In this document: piece after piece, positions 22,168 through 31,490 of the stretch
Numbering within the stretch: position 1 is the stretch's first letter
Layout: each line of letters starts with the position of its first letter
Source of the DNA: Sphingomonas abietis
GTDB lineage: Bacteria > Pseudomonadota > Alphaproteobacteria > Sphingomonadales > Sphingomonadaceae
Assembly (NCBI RefSeq): GCF_027625475.1
Contig: NZ_CP115174.1
Coordinates: forward strand, 1,736,001-1,800,000
Direction: 5' to 3'
DNA: 64,000 nucleotides
The notes under the pieces: model-generated
Databases searched by the model: none
The model's input: only the letters and a program-made list of their open reading frames with translations
What the model was told of the DNA's origin: nothing
Program-made: the position numbers and the translations under genes

Positions 22168-23525
22168 CGGTATTCGATCACCGCATCGCGGCGCAGATCG
22201 CGCAGATAGCGGCGGGCGCGCAGATCGACGCGCTCCTGCTCCATCTGGTTGTAGATGGCGTCGAACGACGGCGCGTTGGCGGCCTGGGGATCGTCCCGGC
22301 CGCACAGCACCAGCACGCGCACGCCCTCGGCCACCGAGCCGAACGGGGTGGTCGACTGGCCGATCGACAGCGCCGCCATCTGGCTTTGCAGGGCCGGCGG
22401 CAGATCGCGGATCTTGATGTTGTCATTCTCGACGACATTGGCGTCGAACTTGGCGGCGACATCCTTCACCGCGCCGCAGCCGGCCATCTTCTGGGTGGCA
22501 TCGGCGAGCGCCGCGACGCGCGGGCCGGCGGTCGCCTGGGTGGTGCCGGCGGGGAAGGTGATGGTCATCTGCTTGAGGCTGAGCAGCGCGTCGCGCGGAT
22601 CGGCGGTCAGCACCTGGCGCTGATCCTGCAGCGCGATCAGCGAATAGCCGCCCGGCACCTGGATCGGCGGGCTGACGCTGCCATTCTGCATCTCCGGCAG
22701 GATCTGGGCGATGGCGTCGGGCAGCTGCTCGGAGCGGACCCAGCCGAGATCGCCGCCGACGGCCGCCGTCGAGGCTTCCGAATATTGGCGGGCATAAGCG
22801 ACGAAGCTGCCGCCCTTCTTGAGCTGATCGAAGACCTTCTCGGCATTTTCATGCGACTGCGCGTCGGTCGCCGGGGTCGAAGAGATGAAGATCTCGCCGA
22901 CATGATATTCCTTGGCGCCCTTCGAGGCATTGAGGCGGGCGATCACCTGCTTCACCTCGTCGTCGCCGACATTGATGAACGGCTGCACCTTGCGATCGAG
23001 CAGGCGCTGCCATGCCAGCTCGCCTTCGATCTGGCGCTTGATCGAGGTCGGCGACGACGCCTTGGACTTGAGGAAGGCGCCGAACTGATCCGGCGTATAT
23101 TTGAACTGGCCGGCGACGCGGGTGAAGGTCTGGTCGACGTCCGCCGAGGGGACGGTGACGTCGTTGGACTTCGCCTCCTGGATCTCCAGCGTCTCGTCGA
23201 TGAGGTTGCGCAGCACCTGGAGGCGGAGGCGGTCCTTCTCGTCGCCGGTGACCGTCTGGCCGTTGGCGGCGAGCACCAGGTTGAGGCGCTGATCGACATC
23301 GGTATCGGTGATGATGAAGCCGTTGACGATCGCCGTCGCCTTGCGGAGCGTCGGATCGAACTTGCCGAAGACGGTGACGTCGTTCGGCAGGTTGAGCGAG
23401 GTATTGATATCGCCGCCGTCTCCGCCATTGCCGCCGTCGCTCTGCGCGAAGGCGTGGCCGGTGCCGATCACGGCCACGGCGGTGGCAAGGCAAAGCGCCG
23501 CGATACGCGGCTTGAACATCCTCAT
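22164..23525 (-). CDS. surA: Periplasmic chaperone/peptidyl-prolyl isomerase SurA
   Basis: Escorts outer-membrane beta-barrel proteins, including LptD, through the periplasm. The 453-residue protein begins MRMFKPRIAALCLATAVAVI, a signal peptide. A SurA N-terminal helical domain (about 60-175) is followed by one recognisable parvulin domain (GEIFISS through GGDLGW and VPGGYSLIAL). The second parvulin region is degenerate, as in many alphaproteobacterial SurA. In-frame ATGs further upstream (23612) would precede the signal peptide and are unlikely. It lies downstream of lptD, its best-known client. Confidence 0.9.
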   Translation of the reverse strand: MRMFKPRIAALCLATAVAVIGTGHAFAQSDGGNGGDGGDINTSLNLPNDVTVFGKFDPTLRKATAIVNGFIITDTDVDQRLNLVLAANGQTVTGDEKDRLRLQVLRNLIDETLEIQEAKSNDVTVPSADVDQTFTRVAGQFKYTPDQFGAFLKSKASSPTSIKRQIEGELAWQRLLDRKVQPFINVGDDEVKQVIARLNASKGAKEYHVGEIFISSTPATDAQSHENAEKVFDQLKKGGSFVAYARQYSEASTAAVGGDLGWVRSEQLPDAIAQILPEMQNGSVSPPIQVPGGYSLIALQDQRQVLTADPRDALLSLKQMTITFPAGTTQATAGPRVAALADATQKMAGCGAVKDVAAKFDANVVENDNIKIRDLPPALQSQMAALSIGQSTTPFGSVAEGVRVLVLCGRDDPQAANAPSFDAIYNQMEQERVDLRARRYLRDLRRDAVIEYR

Positions 23526-23710
23526 GCTGGAAATCACGCTGTCCTCAGTTCCGCCGTCGCGTTGGCCCGGTGCCGGCTCCCCCACGGAAGCATGATCGGC
23601 GTCGATGGGCATCGCATGTCCTCGATGAACCCTAGCTTTAGGGGGAGTGTTCGGTCTCCGCAATGGTCGTGATCGATGCACGTGACGGTGCGATCACCGG
23701 CGACTCGGCC

Positions 23711-26101
23711 TCAGCGGCCGAGGTTCTTGAACGCGATGCGGAACTGGAAGGTATCGCCATGGGCGGCATCGCCGAACGCGGTATAGTCCCGCCGCCATTG
23801 GAAGCTCGCCTCGAAGCAGTCGTCGGAATAGGCCATGCCGACGCGCGATTTCACCGGATCGATGCCGTCCTCGATCGCATCGCCGACCGTCTGCGCGTTG
23901 TTGAGCAGGCTCTGGCTGTTGTTGGTCAGATCGAGCGTGGTCGATCCGAACAGCGACCAGCGCTTGCCGATCGCGAGCCGCGCGCCGAGGCGGACCTCCT
24001 CATGGTCGCCCAGATCCTCCAGCGTCGGATCGATATGGCGGTTGAGGTTGAGATAGCCGACTTCGAGATAGGTGTTGGACGAGCCCAGCGTCGCGTCGAT
24101 CTCGTTGCGGCGGATCGCCAGGTTGTTCTTGTCGAGGCGGAAGCGCTCGGTAACGCTGACGAAGCTGCCATAGCGTATCGTCGCCCGGCCGACGATATCC
24201 GACGTCCGGCTCGACAGGCCGGTGCCGACCGGCAGGATATCCGACTGGTTGCTCAGCCGATAGCTCTGGCCGATCACCGACCGGAAGGCGAAGCGCGGCA
24301 GGTCCAGCGCATATTCCAGCCCATAGGTGACGCGCGCGCCATCTTCCCAGCGATCGTAACCCGGGAAGCGATTGAGCGCGAAGAGGTTCGAATCCTCCAG
24401 ATCGATCGCGCGCGAATCCTCGTTCGGGATGGCGAGATTCTTGGTCGCGGGGGATCCGACGATCTGGACGCGCGGGGTGATGCGCTGGGTGCCGCCCCAG
24501 ACGTCGCCGACGAACGGCCAGCGGATGTCGGCGGCCAGCGCGCCGATCGCCCGCGTCTGCCAGCCGGGCTGGCCCTGATAGACCACCGTCTGGGTGAGGT
24601 CGTTCCGATCGCTGTGATAGACGTCGCCGCGACCATAAGCGGTGAAGGTGATCTGCTGGCCCATCCCGGTCAGCAGCCATTTCTCCCATTGGGCGCTGGC
24701 GAAGGCGCGCTGCGTATCCTGCCCCTGCGGCCGGATCAGGCTGAGCGTGTTGCCCTGCAGCGTGAGTGTGCCGTCGAGCCAGGGATCGGTAATCCGCCGG
24801 CGATAATCGATCGCGGGAAGGGCGATCGGCTGCTGGCCCTGATCGGCCTGGGCGAGATTGGAGCCGGCCTGCTTGGGCACCAGCGTCTGGAACGCCCAGG
24901 CCGAGATCGACAGATAGCTGTTGTCGTCGATCCGCTCCCCCTTCACCACCGAGCGCAGCGTGTCGTCGTAATTGAGGTCGTAGCGCTGGAGGAAGGTCTT
25001 GTCGGACACCGCCCGGATCGATCCGGTCAGGGCCCAGGTCGGGCTCAGCTGCCAGGTGCCGTTGGCCTCGAAATAGCCGCGGGCCTGCTTCGATCCGCCA
25101 TTGGTGCTGGTGGTCGAGCGGCTGCTGTCGGTGAGATAGGCCTGCACCCGCCACGCGCCCTTGGAGCTGAGCGAGCGATATTCCGCCTCCATCATCGGCG
25201 CGACCGCGGTGAAGGCGTAGGGCGTGACGGTGAGATCGTGGTTGGGCGCGAACTGGATGTAATATGGCGTCGCCACCATCAGCCCGTTGCGGCTGTTGTA
25301 GCTGAGATCCGGCACCAGCAGGCCGGAATTGCCGCCGGCGCCCGATCCGTCCGGATGCGAGAAGGCGGGCAGCCACATGATCGGCAGACCCAGGAAGGTC
25401 AGCCGGGTGTCGCGATAGGATACACGGTGCCTGCTGGGATCGTAGACCACCCGCGCGGCGGTGATCTTCCAGATCGGATCCTTGGGGCAGCCGCTGTTGG
25501 TGGTGACGTCGCACGGCGTATAGGCGGCGTGGTTGAGCGTGTAGACGCCATCCTTGCGCGCGCCCTTGGTCGCCGCCATGCGGCCGCCATTCTCGAGCAC
25601 GAGCAGCATGTCGTCGGCGACGCCGTTCTTCATCGAATCGGTGAGGTCGGCGTCCTGCGAATAGGTGATGTCGCCCTGCGGATTCTGGATGGCGACATTG
25701 CCGGAGGCATGGACCTCGTCGCTGTCGCGGCGCCACACCACCTTGTCGGCACGCAGGCGGTTGCCCTGGCGGATCATCCGCACGTCGCCGGTCGCGGTGA
25801 CGATATGGGCCTGCGTGTCATAGTCGATCTGGTCGGCGGTGAAGGCCGCCTCATTGTCGGCCAGCGGCTTGTCGACATTGGCGACGTTGAAGGCTGGCGC
25901 CGCGGCCGGGCTGATCAGCGCGGGGCGGCCATTGTCGCTCGCGCCATAAGCAGGGTCCACGGCCGGCGCGAGATTCTGGGTGGTGGTGGATTGGCCGAGC
26001 GCCGGGCCTGCCACAAGCGCCAGCACCAGCGGCATCGCCGTGGCGAGCCCCTCCTGGCGCAGTCGCCGGTTCAACACACGGTGCGGCTTAATGAAATTCA
26101 C
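23711..26101 (-). CDS. lptD: LPS-assembly outer-membrane protein LptD
   Basis: Inserts lipopolysaccharide (or sphingomonad lipid counterparts) into the outer leaflet together with LptE. The 796-residue protein has a GTG start at 26101 behind GGGGGA and a signal peptide ending near ALVAGPALGQ. An OstA-type jellyroll (about 85-210) precedes the large LptD barrel (SGLLVPDLSYNSRNGLMVATP onward), and the C-terminus ends as a beta-strand in FRIAFKNLGR with a basic final residue. Cysteines at CDVTTNSGC and in SDDCFEAS could make the inter-domain disulfides known from E. coli LptD. First gene of its operon. Confidence 0.94.
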   Translation of the reverse strand: MNFIKPHRVLNRRLRQEGLATAMPLVLALVAGPALGQSTTTQNLAPAVDPAYGASDNGRPALISPAAAPAFNVANVDKPLADNEAAFTADQIDYDTQAHIVTATGDVRMIRQGNRLRADKVVWRRDSDEVHASGNVAIQNPQGDITYSQDADLTDSMKNGVADDMLLVLENGGRMAATKGARKDGVYTLNHAAYTPCDVTTNSGCPKDPIWKITAARVVYDPSRHRVSYRDTRLTFLGLPIMWLPAFSHPDGSGAGGNSGLLVPDLSYNSRNGLMVATPYYIQFAPNHDLTVTPYAFTAVAPMMEAEYRSLSSKGAWRVQAYLTDSSRSTTSTNGGSKQARGYFEANGTWQLSPTWALTGSIRAVSDKTFLQRYDLNYDDTLRSVVKGERIDDNSYLSISAWAFQTLVPKQAGSNLAQADQGQQPIALPAIDYRRRITDPWLDGTLTLQGNTLSLIRPQGQDTQRAFASAQWEKWLLTGMGQQITFTAYGRGDVYHSDRNDLTQTVVYQGQPGWQTRAIGALAADIRWPFVGDVWGGTQRITPRVQIVGSPATKNLAIPNEDSRAIDLEDSNLFALNRFPGYDRWEDGARVTYGLEYALDLPRFAFRSVIGQSYRLSNQSDILPVGTGLSSRTSDIVGRATIRYGSFVSVTERFRLDKNNLAIRRNEIDATLGSSNTYLEVGYLNLNRHIDPTLEDLGDHEEVRLGARLAIGKRWSLFGSTTLDLTNNSQSLLNNAQTVGDAIEDGIDPVKSRVGMAYSDDCFEASFQWRRDYTAFGDAAHGDTFQFRIAFKNLGR

Positions 26102-26296
26102 GCGTCCCCCAAAGGTGCCCGATCGGGTCTCCCGGACTCGCGCCTATCGCATCGCGGCGCCCGCTCCGCAATCTCCCGTCGCCGCAATTGCCCATATGGC
26201 AGCCGCGACCGGCCCCAGGGGTGGCGCGGGAGCCTGCGGATTGCCATATGATCGGGGAGGGCGCTCGCAGCGCCATATTTGGAGACCTGAACCGCA

Positions 26297-27748
26297 ATGC
26301 ATGTCCGTTTCGCAGATCGCCGTCCCGAAGGCCTCCATGCCCTCGTCATTCCGCTGACCGGCGGCAAGCCCGAGGCGGGCCGACTCGCGCCATTGTCCGG
26401 CACGGACGCCGATTTCGCCGCCCGCGCCGCCACGGCCGCCCGGTTCGAGGGCGATGCCGGTGCGATCGCGGACCTGTTCGTGGGCGACGGCCGGATCCTG
26501 CTCGTGGGGCTGGGCGACGGCGATTCGGACAAGGCCTATGAAAAGGCCGGCGGCGCGCTGATCGCCAAGGCCCAGCTGTCCGAAAAGACACTCGTCATCG
26601 ATTTCAGCGGCCACCAGACTTCGGCGGATCGCGTCGCCGCGCTGGCGCTCGGCGCGGCGCTGCGCAACTGGCGTTATGATCTCTACCGCACCAAGCTCAA
26701 GGCCAGCCAGAAGCCGGTGCTCGAGGAGATCGTGATCGTCGGCGCCGGCGAAGGTGCCGAGGCGGCGTGGGCGAAGAGCAAGGCGATTGCCGACGGCGTC
26801 GCCTTCACCAAGGAGCTGGTCACCGAACCGGCCAACATCATCTATCCCGAAAGCTTCGTGGAACGCTGCCAGAAGCTCAAGGATCTCGGCGTCGAAATCA
26901 CCGTGCTCGACGAGGCCGAGATGGCCAGGCTCGGCATGGGCTCGCTGCTCGGCGTGGCGCAGGGCTCGCGCAAGCCGGCCCGGCTGCTGGTGCTGCGCTG
27001 GAAGGGATCGGACGCCGATCCGGTTGCCTTCGTCGGCAAGGGCGTGACCTTCGATACCGGCGGCATCTCGATCAAGCCGGCCGCCGGCATGGAAGACATG
27101 AAGTGGGACATGGGTGGCGCCGGTGCCGTGGCAGGCGCGATGATGGCGCTCGCCGGCCGCAAGGCGAAGGCGCATGTCATCGGCGTCTGCGGCCTGGTCG
27201 AGAACATGCCCGACGGCAACGCCCAGCGCCCCGGTGACGTCGTGATGTCGATGTCCGGCCAGACGATCGAGGTGATCAACACCGACGCCGAGGGCCGGCT
27301 GGTGCTGTGCGACGCGATCACCTGGGTGCAGCGCACCCATGGCGTGAAGACGATCGTCGATCTGGCGACCCTGACGGGCGCGATGATCGTCGCGCTCGGC
27401 ACCGAATATGGCGGCCTGTTCGCCAATGACGACGGCCTCGCCGGCCAGCTGCTTGAGGCGGCCGACGTCTCGGGCGACAAGATGTGGCGCTTCCCGCTGG
27501 GCGATGCCTACGACAAGCTGATCGACTCGCCGATCGCCGACATGAAGAATGTCGGCCCGCGCGGCGGCGGATCGATCACCGCGGCGCAGTTCATCAAGCG
27601 CTTCGTGGAAGACGGCGTGAAGTGGGCGCATCTCGATATCGCCGGCATGGTGTGGTCAGCCAAGGCCGGCACCACCTATGACAAGGGCGCGACCGGTTTC
27701 GGCGTGCGTTTGCTCGATCGCTTCGTCGCCGATCACCTCGAAGCCTGA
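26297..27748 (+). CDS. pepA: Leucyl aminopeptidase (M17)
   Basis: Two-metal cytosolic aminopeptidase. The 483-residue protein has the M17 signature NTDAEGRL, upstream metal ligands in GKGVTFDTGGISIKP and MKWDMGGA, and the catalytic Lys/Arg region typical of PepA. GGAG lies a short way before ATG 26297. It is divergent from lptD, and the 195-bp space between them must hold both promoters. holC follows 21 bp downstream. Confidence 0.96.
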   Translation: MHVRFADRRPEGLHALVIPLTGGKPEAGRLAPLSGTDADFAARAATAARFEGDAGAIADLFVGDGRILLVGLGDGDSDKAYEKAGGALIAKAQLSEKTLVIDFSGHQTSADRVAALALGAALRNWRYDLYRTKLKASQKPVLEEIVIVGAGEGAEAAWAKSKAIADGVAFTKELVTEPANIIYPESFVERCQKLKDLGVEITVLDEAEMARLGMGSLLGVAQGSRKPARLLVLRWKGSDADPVAFVGKGVTFDTGGISIKPAAGMEDMKWDMGGAGAVAGAMMALAGRKAKAHVIGVCGLVENMPDGNAQRPGDVVMSMSGQTIEVINTDAEGRLVLCDAITWVQRTHGVKTIVDLATLTGAMIVALGTEYGGLFANDDGLAGQLLEAADVSGDKMWRFPLGDAYDKLIDSPIADMKNVGPRGGGSITAAQFIKRFVEDGVKWAHLDIAGMVWSAKAGTTYDKGATGFGVRLLDRFVADHLEA

Positions 27749-27769
27749 TCGGGCGGGGACGCGCGGCCG

Positions 27770-28198
27770 ATGCAGGTCGATTTCTACCAGCTCGGCCGCG
27801 ATCCGCTCGTCACCGTCCTCGCCAGCATCGCGGCGCGCGTGCTGGCGGGCGGTGGCCGGCTGCTGGTGGTGACGGGCGACGACGACCAGGCCCGCGCGAT
27901 CGACGAGGGGCTGTGGGCCGGATCGATCGACGGCTTTCTGCCGCACGGTCGCGATGGAGCGGACCAGCCGGTGCTGATCGCCGAATCCTGCGATCCGGCC
28001 AATACGGCACGACATGTCGCGCTGGTCGATGGGGTCTGGCGGGACGAGGCCTGCGGCTTCGATCGCGCCTTTCATTTCTTCGACGATGGCTCGATCGAGG
28101 CGGCGCGTGCCGCATGGCGGGGCCTCAGGGGCCGGGACGGCGTCGAATCGCGCTATTGGAAGCAGGACGAGGGCGGCCGCTGGGGGCAGATGGCATAA
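27770..28198 (+). CDS. holC: DNA polymerase III chi subunit
   Basis: Links the clamp loader to SSB at the replication fork. The 142-residue protein begins MQVDFYQLGRDPL and has the HolC pattern with ARVLAGGGRLLVV, LWAGSIDGFLPHGR and DGVWRDEACGFDRAFHFFD. pepA-holC is a widely conserved pair in proteobacteria, and the 21-bp gap supports one operon. A strong hairpin 14 bp after the stop may end the transcript. Confidence 0.93.
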   Translation: MQVDFYQLGRDPLVTVLASIAARVLAGGGRLLVVTGDDDQARAIDEGLWAGSIDGFLPHGRDGADQPVLIAESCDPANTARHVALVDGVWRDEACGFDRAFHFFDDGSIEAARAAWRGLRGRDGVESRYWKQDEGGRWGQMA

Positions 28199-28212
28199 AC
28201 CACGCTCCGTCC

Positions 28213-28236
28213 GTGCTCCTGCGAAAGCAGGAGCAC
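28213..28236. terminator. Perfect 10-bp stem with GAAA tetraloop after holC
   Basis: GTGCTCCTGC (28213-28222), loop GAAA, and GCAGGAGCAC (28227-28236) form an uninterrupted hairpin between the converging holC and 28293-28616 genes. There is no T-run. It may be a bidirectional terminator or another palindromic repeat unit. Confidence 0.5.
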
Positions 28237-28292
28237 CGCGCTATGTCCGTCCCATGTCGATCCGTGACGGGGATTGGCAGCGATCCGACGCT

Positions 28293-28616
28293 TCAGAACG
28301 GAATCTTGATCTTGGCCATCACCGCGTTCGAGGGATAGCCGCCGACATTACGCTGGCTGGTGCCGACGCCGGCTTTCACGTCGCCGAATATCTTCCATTC
28401 CGCCTTGGGCAGCGCCCCCGAGCTGTCGAACTGCGGCCCGCTCTGCTGGAGGCGGTAGCTGTTCTGGTCCTTCGCGCAGACCACGATCTCGTTGGTCGAT
28501 GTCGCACAATGCGGCGGCGGTGGTGCGGGATGCAGCAGCCGGTCGTCCGGTTCGGGAGGCGGTGCCGGGGCGATGGTTGCGGCGGCCTGGAGCAGAAGCA
28601 GCGCGACACTGGGCAT
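28293..28616 (-). CDS. Small exported protein of unknown function
   Basis: The 107-residue product is not one I recognise. It begins with a short hydrophobic signal-like segment ([20 protein letters not shown]), then a proline-rich linker. A compact part follows, with two cysteines ([17 protein letters not shown]) that could pair, ending [11 protein letters not shown]. The CxxxxNEIVVCA pattern recurs in small sphingomonad secreted proteins. It is convergent with holC and divergent from ndk. Confidence 0.65.
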   Translation of the reverse strand: MPSVALLLLQAAATIAPAPPPEPDDRLLHPAPPPPHCATSTNEIVVCAKDQNSYRLQQSGPQFDSSGALPKAEWKIFGDVKAGVGTSQRNVGGYPSNAVMAKIKIPF

Positions 28617-28782
28617 AGGGCAACCCCAAGACGGAGCGATGACGCGCCTTGGTCGCCCAGCATTGTGGCGGGATCACGGCGGACGATGGCAAGGGGACGG
28701 AGGCGGGGCCTTGCCTAGCGCGGCGCCCGCGCCTAGAGGGGCGCCAACTTTTCCCACCCCTAAAAATGGAGCCCGCTCGGCC

Positions 28783-29205
28783 ATGACGACCGAACGCACC
28801 TTTTCGATCATCAAGCCTGATGCCACCCGCCGCAACATCACCGGCGCCGTCACCAAGATGCTGGAGGAGGCCGGCCTGCGCGTCGTCGCCTCCAAGCGCA
28901 TCCAGATGACCCAGGAGCAGGCCGAGGGCTTCTACGCCGTCCACAAGGAGCGTCCCTTCTTCGGCGAGCTGGTCTCGTTCATGATCTCCGGCCCGGTCAT
29001 CGTGCAGGTGCTCGAGGGCGAGAACGCCATGGCGAAGAACCGCGAAGTGATGGGCGCCACCAACCCGGCGAACGCCGAGCCGGGCACGATCCGCAAGGAA
29101 CTGGCCGAGTCGATCGAGGCGAACACCGTCCATGGTTCGGACAGCCTGGAGAATGCCGCGATCGAGATCGCCTATTTCTTCAAGCCTGAAGAAATCGTCG
29201 GCTGA
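28783..29205 (+). CDS. ndk: Nucleoside diphosphate kinase
   Basis: Equalises nucleoside di- and triphosphate pools by a phospho-His intermediate. The 140-residue protein matches the family, with [20 protein letters not shown] and catalytic His 117 in [11 protein letters not shown] 28783 gives the standard [12 protein letters not shown] start. A clear rho-independent terminator lies 42 bp after the stop. Confidence 0.97.
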   Translation: MTTERTFSIIKPDATRRNITGAVTKMLEEAGLRVVASKRIQMTQEQAEGFYAVHKERPFFGELVSFMISGPVIVQVLEGENAMAKNREVMGATNPANAEPGTIRKELAESIEANTVHGSDSLENAAIEIAYFFKPEEIVG

Positions 29206-29247
29206 TCGGCCGCACATGGCCGCTTTATCGCGGCCGCCGATGAGAAT

Positions 29248-29281
29248 AGCCTCCGTCCCTCTTAGGGGGCGGGGGCTTTTT
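29248..29281 (+). terminator. Rho-independent terminator after ndk, overlapping the next gene's ribosome site
   Basis: AGCCTCCGTCCC, a TCTTA loop and GGGGGCGGGGGCT form a 12-bp stem (with a few G-T pairs) followed by TTTTT. The T-run ends one base before the ATG of the TMEM175-type gene, so the 3' arm of the stem (G-rich) is also the only Shine-Dalgarno-like sequence for that gene. Confidence 0.8.
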
Positions 29282-29282
29282 C

Positions 29283-29891
29283 ATGCATGCGAAGCTGCTG
29301 GAGCGACTGGTATTCTTCTCCGACGCGGTGTTCGCCATCGCGATCACGCTGCTGGTGATCGAGATCGGCGTGCCGCACGTCGCGCACGGACCCGATGCGG
29401 CGCACCAGGCCCTGGCGGCGTTGGCCGAGCGCATCCCCCAATTTTCGGGCTTCATCGTCAGCTTCCTGGTGATCGGCGCCTTCTGGGCCAATCATCATCG
29501 CGCCTTCGGGCTGGTCGGGCGCCACGATCCGTCGTTCGTCTGGCCCAACCTGCACCTGCTGCTGGTGATCGCCTTCCTGCCCTTCGCCACCGGCTTCATG
29601 AGCGAGAATGTCGACGAGGCGGTGCCCAACATCTTCTACGCGCTGTCGCTCGCCGCTGCCGGCCTGTTGCAGATGCGGCTGCTGCGGCGGCTGCTCCGCC
29701 CCGAAAATGCGGCGCCGGACGCCAGCGCGGCCGAGATGCGGGCCATCCTGCGGCGCAGCTGGGCGGTGCCGATGGCGTCGGCGCTCGCGCTTATTGTCGC
29801 GCTGATCGTGCCGGCGCTGGCGACCGTCTCGTTCGTCACCATCCCGCTGTTCGGCCGGCTGCTGACGCGCCCGGCTATTTCTTCGTCCTGA
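29283..29891 (+). CDS. TMEM175-family (DUF1211) potassium-channel-like membrane protein
   Basis: Bacterial TMEM175 homologues form tetrameric potassium-permeable channels. The 202-residue protein has the signature FFSDAVFAIAITLLVIE near the N-terminus, then about five more hydrophobic helices (including FSGFIVSFLVIGAFWANHH, LHLLLVIAFLPFATGF and the last ALALIVALIVPALATVSF). This matches the six-helix single-domain bacterial form. The start ATG lies directly after the ndk terminator T-run and no later in-frame start keeps the signature helix. The 3' end overlaps the opposite-strand gene by 17 bp. Confidence 0.86.
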   Translation: MHAKLLERLVFFSDAVFAIAITLLVIEIGVPHVAHGPDAAHQALAALAERIPQFSGFIVSFLVIGAFWANHHRAFGLVGRHDPSFVWPNLHLLLVIAFLPFATGFMSENVDEAVPNIFYALSLAAAGLLQMRLLRRLLRPENAAPDASAAEMRAILRRSWAVPMASALALIVALIVPALATVSFVTIPLFGRLLTRPAISSS

Positions 29892-30537
29892 CCTTGCCGG
29901 CGCGGACACCCCAGAGCCCGGCCAGCCGCTGGTCCGCCGGCGTATCCTGGGTCACGGCCGTGCCGATCAGCGACAGGCCGCGCAGCTTGACCGTCGATCC
30001 GCGCAGGAAATGCCCCTCCAGCGCATAGCCGATATCGTAATAAGCGCGCGCGCTCAGCGTCTTGCCGTCGGCGAGATAGTCGGTCTCGATCATCACCGGC
30101 ACGCGCTCGTCGCCCTGCGTCTCGTCGGGCAGCTCGCGCTTCTTGCGATCGGACTTAAGCGCGTCGCCGAACCAGCCGGCCTCGATCCGCGCATCGCTGG
30201 TGGTGGTGACGGGCGACAGCTTGAAGGCCGGCGGGAAGCGGATCGTCTGGCCCTGGATCACGTCATCGGCGCGCACCGGCGACAGGGTCAGCGCCGAGCC
30301 GTCGCCATTGGCTTCGGCACGGAGGTAGAAGGGACCATGCACCTGGGTGCGGGCGTCCTCGGCGATCTTGTCGGCGCGCGCGTCGCGGCGATCCTCGTAG
30401 CTCACCCACAGGCCGAGGCCGGAGATGATCACCGCCGACACCGCCACCGCCTCGCCCAGCGTGATCCAGCGGATCCGCGACTTGCGGCGCGCGCGTTCGC
30501 TCGGCGTTTCCTCGTTTCCCGGTTTTCCCACGGTCAT
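29875..30537 (-). CDS. Membrane-anchored protein of unknown function
   Basis: The 220-residue product is not one I recognise. A basic N-terminus (ERARRKSRIRW) is followed by a single TM helix (about 26-46, ITLGEAVAVSAVIISGLGLWV) and a soluble, probably periplasmic domain with mixed beta-rich character (VHGPFYLRAEANGDGSALTL; VKLRGLSLIGTAV). The ATG overlaps the YjbR-like gene stop as ATGA, so the two are co-translated. The stop lies inside the 3' end of the TMEM175-type gene on the other strand. Confidence 0.7.
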   Translation of the reverse strand: MTVGKPGNEETPSERARRKSRIRWITLGEAVAVSAVIISGLGLWVSYEDRRDARADKIAEDARTQVHGPFYLRAEANGDGSALTLSPVRADDVIQGQTIRFPPAFKLSPVTTTSDARIEAGWFGDALKSDRKKRELPDETQGDERVPVMIETDYLADGKTLSARAYYDIGYALEGHFLRGSTVKLRGLSLIGTAVTQDTPADQRLAGLWGVRAGKVRTKK

Positions 30538-30899
30538 CGTCCGAACTGCTCCCTGAGGCGTGGTGTGGCGGCATGATCCCAGCTCTGCGCGATCCGCGCC
30601 TCGACCTGGTCCCAGTCGGTGGCGTCGGTGTCGAGCCGCATCCCGATCCAGCCGGAGGGCGCGAGATAGGGCGGACGATAGAAGATATCCGGGTCCATCT
30701 CGACGAGGAAGGCCTGCTCGTCGGCGCCGCTGGTCTTCACCAGCACGGCGGTGATGCCGCTGCCATGGTGATTCTCGCTATACCAGGCGAAGGTCCGGCC
30801 CTTCTCGATGAAGAAGACCGGGATGCCGTGGGAGATTTTCTCGGCGGCGCGGGGATGGGTCATGCAGATCGCGCGGATGCGATCGAGGTCGCCCGTCAC
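30534..30899 (-). CDS. MmcQ/YjbR-family protein
   Basis: Small DNA-binding-fold (CyaY-like) family of unknown cellular role. The 121-residue protein has the typical MTHPRAAEKISHGIPVFFIEKGRTFAWY opening and YLAPSGWIGMRLD with DWDQVEARIAQSWDHAAT at the end. The start is GTG 30899. It sits 21 bp after purN and is coupled by ATGA to the downstream membrane protein gene, so all four minus-strand genes from purM may form one operon. Confidence 0.85.
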   Translation of the reverse strand: MTGDLDRIRAICMTHPRAAEKISHGIPVFFIEKGRTFAWYSENHHGSGITAVLVKTSGADEQAFLVEMDPDIFYRPPYLAPSGWIGMRLDTDATDWDQVEARIAQSWDHAATPRLREQFGR

Positions 30900-30920
30900 T
30901 GTCTCGTCCTCGCCACGCTC

Positions 30921-31490
30921 TTACGCTCCCAGCGTCCTCACCCATTGCGCCAGAGCGCGCGGATAGAGGCGATGTTCCTCGATCAGCACGCGCGCCGCAA
31001 GCGTGTCCGGCGTGTCCCACGGCATGATCGGAACGGATGCGCGCGCAATGACCGGGCCGTCGTCGAGCCCGGCGGTGACGATATGGATCGAGCAGCCCGC
31101 CTGCGCGTCGCCCGCTTCGATCGCGCGGGCATGGGTGTCGAGCCCCTTGTAGAGCGGTAGCAGCGAAGGGTGGATGTTGACCATCCGCCCGGCCCAGCCG
31201 GCGACGAAGCCATCCGAGAGGATCCGCATATAGCCGGCCAGCGCGATCGCCTCGACGCCGTGGGCGCGCAGCTGCCCGTCGATCAGCGTATCGAAGGCGG
31301 CGCGGTCGAGGGCCTTGTGGCTCTGCGCGAAGGTCGCGATGCCGGCCGCCTTCGCGATGCCCAGCCCCGGCGCATCCACGATGTTGGATGCCACCAGGAC
31401 GATCTCATAATCGTCCTGGTGGGCATCGATCAGCGACTGGAGGTTGGTGCCGCGCCCCGACAGCAGGACGGCGACGCGCGTCCTAGCCAT
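30921..31490 (-). CDS. purN: Phosphoribosylglycinamide formyltransferase (GART)
   Basis: Transfers formyl from 10-formyl-THF to GAR in purine synthesis. The 189-residue protein begins [20 protein letters not shown] and has the catalytic region [18 protein letters not shown] (Asn/His pair) and [13 protein letters not shown] with the active-site Asp. ATG 31490 lies 8 bp inside the purM 3' end, showing tight coupling purM-purN. Confidence 0.96.
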   Translation of the reverse strand: MARTRVAVLLSGRGTNLQSLIDAHQDDYEIVLVASNIVDAPGLGIAKAAGIATFAQSHKALDRAAFDTLIDGQLRAHGVEAIALAGYMRILSDGFVAGWAGRMVNIHPSLLPLYKGLDTHARAIEAGDAQAGCSIHIVTAGLDDGPVIARASVPIMPWDTPDTLAARVLIEEHRLYPRALAQWVRTLGA

